Source: Cafeteria roenbergensis | Taxonomy: Eukaryota; Sar; Bigyra; Bicosoecida; Cafeteriaceae | Assembly (NCBI GenBank): GCA_008330645.1 | Contig: VLTN01000006.1 | Location: 1-64,000 of the forward strand | DNA: 64,000 bases | Direction of reading: 5' to 3' | Shown here: one piece after another, positions 62,701 to 64,000 of the stretch | Position numbering within the stretch: position 1 is the first letter of the stretch | Layout of the letters: the number at the start of each line of letters is the position of its first letter | Program-made: the position numbers and the translations under genes | Notes under the pieces: model-generated | Seen by the model: the letters and a program-made list of their open reading frames with translations, nothing else | What the model was told of the DNA's origin: nothing | The model's database searches: none

Positions 62701-64000
62701 CCCCCAGCCTGGCGCGCGTGCCGATGCTGCCAGCGCCGGCAGCAGCGCCTCCACGCACCGCCGCGCCCGCGCGATCTCAGCCGTGGCCTGGGCCAGCCGC
62801 ACGGCGCCTTCGCTCATCTCTGCCGACGCCGGCGTCTGGGGGCCCTGCGTCATGGTGGCGCCGATGCCGATGCCTGCGCCAGCTCCGGCGCCAGCTCCGA
62901 TGCCGAACCCGGCGTCGGCATCGGCCGCTGCGCTTGCCGCCTCGACGCCCTCAGCGGCGACGCGCACGATGAGCGACGCGATTCGCGATGTGAGCGACTT
63001 CGCGGCACCCACTGCCTCGTCTTGGCTCATGCGCGGGGCGGCGACCCGCACCAGAGGCAGCCGCACATTGGAGGCCAGAGACGCCCCCCCGGCCGCGCCG
63101 GGCGGCCCAGCGGCAACTGCGCCACCGCCAGCGAGGCCGCCAGCGAGGCCGCCGGTCCCCCCGGCATCTGCAGCGCCGGCCAGGAACAGGCGCCGCAGTC
63201 GGAGCTGGGCCCTGGGCTCGTGGTCCAGGCTGGCGGAGGCGCAGCGCGCGCCCAGCGAGCGGAGGCCACGCACCGCCGCCGAGGCCAGCGAGCCCGTGCG
63301 GGCCGAGTCCCCTCCCGGCCCAGCGGACTCCACGGCGCTGCCAAACGTGTTGGCAATGGCTGAGAAGTGAGGTCCCGACGCCGCGCCGATGGCGGCCAGC
63401 GCGTCGGCCACCTGGGCGGCGGCTGCGCGCGTCACAAGCTGCGCGGTCGCCGCCTCGGCCACCGCGTCGGCATCGCCTCCAAAGCGCACGGACGACGCCG
63501 CGACGGACGCGGCGGCGAGCGTGGCGGCGGCAGTCTGGTCGACTCCGCGGGCGCGGGGGGCGAGCCACGCCCACATGCCAGACACGGACGCGGCCGCAAG
63601 CTCCGTCGCGGCGTCACAGTCTGCCAGCAGCGCCAGGCTCACGGCTGTTCGGAGCGCGGTTCCGGTGGACGCCACGTCGTCCACGAGGTCCGTGAAACCG
63701 GCCACTCGGGCCTCCCAGCCGCCGGTGGCCGCCGCCCCGTCGCCGCCGTCACCAGGCGGATGCAGCGCCCGCTTGGGATCGTGGGCCGCACCCGCGCGGT
63801 CGTTGCCGTCAGACGCGCCCCCCCTCGACCCAGAGCCGCCCCCTCGGCCCAGCACCATGCGGAGCAGCGCCGATGCGCCCGACGGCCTGCTCGCCGCGCC
63901 GCCCCGCCGCGCCCCGCTGCCGACGCCTCCGCGCCGACTGCCCCCCGCCTCAGCCTGCATGGTCTCCGCCCTAGCCACCAGGGCCTCCATACCAGTCCGG
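47782..64000 (-). CDS. PI4KA: Phosphatidylinositol 4-kinase type III alpha (start uncertain at window edge)
   Basis: The frame runs uninterrupted from ATG 63990, ten bases inside the window edge, to TGA 47782, 5,402 codons. The enzyme makes PI4P from phosphatidylinositol, mainly at the plasma membrane. Numbering from that ATG: HEAT-like helices in the N-terminal part (VPPVRAAAARALSALAFAFP); helical PIK motif LPQLAQALRHDRRG (~4013); FDAITDISRRLK (~4340); the alpha-type signature GRPMQSAAKCPFLIKF (Met at 4562); kinase N-lobe IFKVFDDCRQD (Lys5138); catalytic loop KDRHNGN (Asp5251); HIDFGF (Asp5269); C-terminal GLPCF. All catalytic motifs are intact. Animal PI4KA is about 2,100 residues; the extra length is Ala/Ser/Gly/acidic insertions, about 575 residues lying between MQSAAK and the N-lobe. 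The true start may be upstream, and an intron inside an insertion is possible. Confidence 0.93.
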   Translation of the reverse strand, partial: RTGMEALVARAETMQAEAGGSRRGGVGSGARRGGAASRPSGASALLRMVLGRGGGSGSRGGASDGNDRAGAAHDPKRALHPPGDGGDGAAATGGWEARVAGFTDLVDDVASTGTALRTAVSLALLADCDAATELAAASVSGMWAWLAPRARGVDQTAAATLAAASVAASSVRFGGDADAVAEAATAQLVTRAAAAQVADALAAIGAASGPHFSAIANTFGSAVESAGPGGDSARTGSLASAAVRGLRSLGARCASASLDHEPRAQLRLRRLFLAGAADAGGTGGLAGGLAGGGAVAAGPPGAAGGASLASNVRLPLVRVAAPRMSQDEAVGAAKSLTSRIASLIVRVAAEGVEAASAAADADAGFGIGAGAGAGAGIGIGATMTQGPQTPASAEMSEGAVRLAQATAEIARARRCVEALLPALAASARAPGWGPTAHASPSDAGPRAFLDAATAVRVTARPPLRARRRLWASLVMLRLGEPASAGADDASGAARGCVVSKTALAAQAALDALASVSPPLLPARGRALDWAWPAAASSPSADDGEGGAGPAGRRGGALDVEAIVATSPARGLRGGSSHPLVAACADALARALGCGPSSAPVQPGSAGAAGKAASASVASFASMGGAGASASGRDASGRGQSGSNPSAAAAAAAAAAAASSASTSPRGSMEGVSAVRAALLELPTGVMVWAVSAAHLELRRARNGCFWPALAYLAASWPGDPADVAPLAAADASLVGAGMDLAAWSPALLAVFGLVADRACASFIATVGAALSAERSDVSRRPAAAAASAAIRLHSGRLLAALAHRVPPVRAAAARALSALAFAFPGLTLHDPPTLAAVVDLCGACACRAHASAGSLSVQSPAHAAAATAAAWRTGAGSSDDEESDCGDGLADEDEDDHDVAGAGAGAGADSSRGAMAGLLGRDLLRGGAGGWQRARAARSRRAADGVRSRLGALAGPAPSAEPSCGGCWMAVRGLPGPIDAAAAPDPAAATLHDVAAFTAAWVTSAYRSGPGGPAVVSAVLARLAARRPLRLGPEFGYGGTSGPGQAGDAAGAGDGHGGGRGGGSGGGQLGRGGGGGGGSGGGGSGAAGFGDGAGSASGGGWANGASRWEGDSNAFATGLAIATEAARAASGCASSVNAATGGGVAGAGAVPRLARPLGSLKRAKLHTGPAGVESQAAAMRWAEGSGVALELPPAVAKRAGGAAEAGRVRTAASDGASWVLSQAVGGRRPHGMAKRGAAGAGHAPPTASVLCRDAVVGASLLRLSDTVADAVAAVGGLGLAAIASSMRFAAASPALHAGPWVFQDGDPDASWQGSAATALARRADSAAGASEAYMALAVRRMAGASRAAAAERALGRIAAADTQSLSAAEAGDRAHRPSSRGSHSLRSRASGRTHAPTLTETVSAASDRPFLSGAVAARSRSAAGGGSAASPLLRRGGSQSSPFGSSAAAGSTPAPPMLGPLAGLPPPPRSVSAQLGVEVRMAVADVARIAVWAAADAAGWTAASQASAPLGAPAASGSVRVGCLGAPADVARWTSAAKIGSAVDGSARASGAEWGATAASVATMQRAVLRAATSAVLAGPHVAGVDAEAVSAAVTSLAASQAAAYAMAQPLAAARVLSAVADALVLADMGAAVWPEALGGLEMGQPALVCAEPPSAVALLGSLPLPSVVSALVQRGRRSAANGAEPKGDASQSASRTPLPASTPAAAHGAAGRQFECEALQAGLADSPVAAGGGPRPASWAEGIASEDSWAPGHRTARPAAFFAEDDGLSVGSWDRTSTPGGRPPAATSSRGASGARPEARMGGRRGRRNSGPISDSASVRSASTLRSMRTMASAPQLGAAATGGAASSPDPLALAERSALASEGGAMFASEPAWRALRDRSLGAATAGPRSFREASAADAILKALALVRASAPAGVGAPAEHAAAAGTVTAAHLGARAAATVAFSVPPASPASPAAQPAGASPTAPDDADAGVEVAPALVGAEAGDVARSPSTERGSLDRSDPPAAGTDPTHGTVLAEAPPRPAGHRGLGGMLGSLAVLAVHINRFAGAFRREARLAADRRAAGLIHRIGAAAVAGHASRRGRHSSQRSAADRTDPLLVRGDGPGGAVDRGLDWMPALRSALASAAIGAVAAEAAGGDVAVWGVATAPARAERLLHVRRQLRRQQAGKADGAGGDWQDSLPGTSGSIRHHASGPWQGGVLATSADDDRASLAPDSAARSPTTAFLARAAWLGLRAAAAASAAQWRGASLAVAMSARAASLPRAVCAPAGDAVRALAWAPFRVPGSLSTGAAAHAWEWVASSAAPAVSARLVREVAAALAWSARSGAGLFGGGGAFRQAAAGHVAAAIAASAAADQPRAAKPHPHRDLAHPTSAPRAHTLLNAAPLESRLAQAWGAGPAEAGVMDALVRGRDAAASPSGSARAGAMEVHVAALRFLRARVSLAASAGPGGASASFGAAAEAARAIVSASLRAQVASSPVARTARADAAALLLDMADAAESLRLSEGARPLAAWLGVPRTDPGARLPDATALPRCVSALALGFEEAAAAGWAPILGADDGPGSRTASGASAQERSRTGHGAAVFDAAAASAASIASPSQPASAPGATQRSTSRFVRPSPLWAGATATGTAPAPALPALDPASAIGFRPATWHAAARQGVALAQPDEAAFGPRVAPELDALAGLWPDVGSIAAATQPRPQQQTLPAQPPTLSALALCSMGLGTPSRLEAAAASLELSALCDDTTDNEDEAGVPGAWWETRVGSAHVRANFPSVARTMRRVRDAAHRALGRADASAVVARSAAGAALRRAAVEASQAASIAGAVARLACQFDGSLPPNAEAAVAAAALHGASSAARGAGHPGGLWLAGPTGPDAQAAASATSASASASPLPATAEARPLTEVWTPPGAAAAALQELNRAMGHRAADEMHAPSPPPTKAASASRDGAATAGLGQMPSRARDSPRDHLGAVSPATLEDAFVPQLLANVTASTGVWSADAAEHAAATACDAATACLAAAAAGTTLAAALVRAARSAARGRHWPLLAARARGADAVCACLGLGLTPPKEPQHGGQDGRNPITQWAGDTAAWAEQLALTAAAAGSAELDWLLPAREAQAHAAASSGYQQAPHHDDGWGRGPAAGAPSHAAGTGAVPGAGASGASGGGAAGGPGSAGWSSIASDVASDRAAAWVAAATDAAASGSSASASAAAAMLESRFPVPGDPFASTGVPDARRALVSATAAAASAVAPPPTVSRAEAARTRPMDTVVLGGAVTSVALVLLRRARAVAEAAARAEASAAWLTASVAGGPSEAAAAVALQRERTGASGASLHGRKPAVAAEHAGVVLAGVRLDGATEGAAADAIVGARARIFVAAAAATHAATSGGAGAGAGALTAGGADGGPSSLGLSSSGGARSRTPAGDWAGSAPGLAGGAARAARGASGGCLAAPWMVAGIQSGPAAALAVALAECSAAVGACGACAVLWADESDAVGAWHNPCDLAERRVPGWGTFGPGQPWTSLRAAAHAAGGLDAAAASPATTSEAASVAALAASGAAAGHASGAKHRNAAAGLLEALSGSACGSGSAGSVSGWVAAASGPAAPRGLAASEWASLGRTAWDVLGPAAALALAAGRCNGIRPLGTAVAARCAAAPRAVAACPDAPAVALSLGDACLGSPAGAAAVAAGLSPVRVLRAALRCEGVETSTFPSLLPEGRPTGAAAASGDGFDVSSDEAAFGAAGAGEGGAGGGAAVGSTSAYRGGAGGASGPGAASGPGGRGSPPAGALGGGSGGAPVSQEAVHASDIAAAAALLRPSLEASIQAARAMCEDEETCVVAAQAAAGACPQIGWPVAGWEAGDPWALPAPGVAAASGRHIAGREAAMAIAHADGGAGAAVAAAPAQRRPGPAAAAAAVIAALSASGARSGWTASLLAAASLGDAAPVQFRGRRGDVASTVVSRAAACRAVQWTSARWRVAGGGCAPLPSLLAGWSRCTAAGDLASPPGSCASASASLPASLAAHGPDSVGFALPQLAQALRHDRRGRVGAALVVTGRHSTAVSHRLLWLLDAEGKQPSSASPGLERAASAGTAAMAAAAAAAAASGPAAHGRLQGSQDGPLASTATDGMGAMSDGMADSVAGRGAAPGGHLGGEAGSGSGSSSDRDDDFDHDDRRGDGAGAGASADLRGGRLAGSALAPGRVSTYEGIDEDEDENDDDEDDDEVDDVGAEQGPRAGHHDARGSAAGGAGRGSGSRGQAAGPDAALQSKAATLASGQAGAAAGLDARALAQAAAAAAEAEKASAAHSGADSSAGDAAGRHGFQHGLPGRDTLPGSARALGQRMREGLGPASLSLFELQYSVFDAITDISRRLKREKRTKSARRAHIARCISDVFESAVKHRLSLARRTARAHAGQFVSLHGTASRALARGDPASAVIRAINSAAATFVSSCPTEGHASGRAGALAWAWALLPLERRERAARAVRKASSMVVADEARIAHAAVVAEAAALSAASGRPVPVMLSLRALRALLSAEVASLAVVAGSRAIEPAGPPGTCFDPVLFLPVAERLRVISIDATSGRPMQSAAKCPFLIKFAVTPFDGPDSIVVENADGTGRSSSLQRLLGDAPVAVSRVHAALALAAVVFDVSASSTSPGSRSRASSFVGSGGPSLQALEAPGAPDDSPAGRASPAGGEGACKPEGASGLSACDPTPTEPLGANALDSVGLLEVEGSWCDVVAEALAALAEDSADLASPARAWAADNASGTIASAASPGRLGALQARSAMLNQSLRVQRGLANQTLAEAGRSMVSGVTKGARAVARSMGKVTRSMRSAVGAAGGRAEGAGRPASGSGLADVLEADEDDESSRSRRGRARSGSEADRAAGSAGGDSLPAARHAGAAGIAASAAASAAAGAGASAALAGGGAGASLPIDEAEDEGRADGRDDEAERADGDGERHGADDGFDDGDVDDDDGEAAAAEARATLERHVGAAGGVVVGGVGSGSGSGSAGSRSEAESASRADDVSGAAARPGSVEPAAGARERSASSAAAKRPPRPKRAGARGAAAGHTAAAGPRPKRASMLGRMGAALRSFGRMRLSGGSDGGASSGEEDGHLEEDDDDEADASDDNDGFAGGGDGESSEDDGAGVEEERVGEKAVIFKVFDDCRQDALALQVIKALDQAFSALGTGLFLKPYEVLPSRVGREAAEGGMLEVVPDVVSLDEMGRGLGYPSIYHLFRARYGRPDEAAFEAAQRNLQRSMAAYAVVCYALWIKDRHNGNILVDGAGHLVHIDFGFLLGISPGGNLGFEKAAFKITPQMINVLGGSTSSEPFIRFVEMSARAYMEARRQRPLLEALVCSSADSGLPCFHFGHTLREFRSRLRPDLGPADALQHWRARVKEARTTSTTALYDGIQRLQNGIHSEAFQ
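62031..62067. repeat. GCA/GGC trinucleotide run (poly-Ala on the minus strand)
   Basis: Tandem CAG then CGG triplets encode an alanine tract in the N-terminal part of the PI4-kinase frame. Confidence 0.85.

Noticed and set aside
1-64000. Polinton, virophage or retroelement copy
   Set aside because: No capsid, integrase, DNA polymerase B, reverse transcriptase or terminal repeats were recognised on either strand.

Overview
The window is nuclear DNA from a very GC-rich protist (about 70% GC by eye). The evidence is spliceosomal GT-AG introns, secretory signal peptides, PSI, IPT/TIG, saposin-B and EF-hand domains, and a type III PI4-kinase alpha. A heterotrophic stramenopile of the Cafeteria type would fit the base composition and gene style, but that is a guess. 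No rRNA, tRNA, CRISPR array, prophage, Polinton or retroelement was recognised.

Layout. (1) 1-27167, minus strand: one giant secreted-protein gene running off the left edge. Its first three exons encode a signal peptide and two PSI domains. A 16-kb exon then carries hundreds of ~15-residue Gly/Ser/Val/Ala repeats (probable beta-solenoid), interrupted by an autoproteolytic S74/ICA chaperone domain (16.38-16.71 kb). After a fourth intron the repeats resume and pass into a near-identical 324/369-bp tandem array (1 to ~7.3 kb) with about nine net frame breaks. (2) 27168-29663: no gene recognised; two patches of lower GC flank a GC-rich core with two perfect hairpins. (3) 29664-46232, minus strand: an uninterrupted 5,522-codon gene with two EF-hands, two dsRBD-like segments, paired W-rich helical motifs, ankyrin repeats, a glycine-rich domain and YDxxGxW repeats. 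(4) 46516-47373, plus strand: a two-exon gene for a small secreted IPT/TIG plus saposin-B protein, head-to-head with (3) across 283 bp. (5) 47374-47781: tail-to-tail spacer with a GC hexamer minisatellite. (6) 47782-64000, minus strand: 3' part of a PI4-kinase alpha gene, greatly lengthened by low-complexity insertions; its 5' end may lie beyond the right edge.

The genes do not form an obvious pathway. Two are secretory (the giant solenoid and the IPT/saposin protein), one is a membrane-lipid kinase, and one is a large multidomain protein of unknown role. Stop codons are rare at this GC content, so long open frames are weak evidence of coding by themselves. The calls rest on domain motifs and on splice phases that agree. 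An intron hidden inside a long open frame cannot be excluded.
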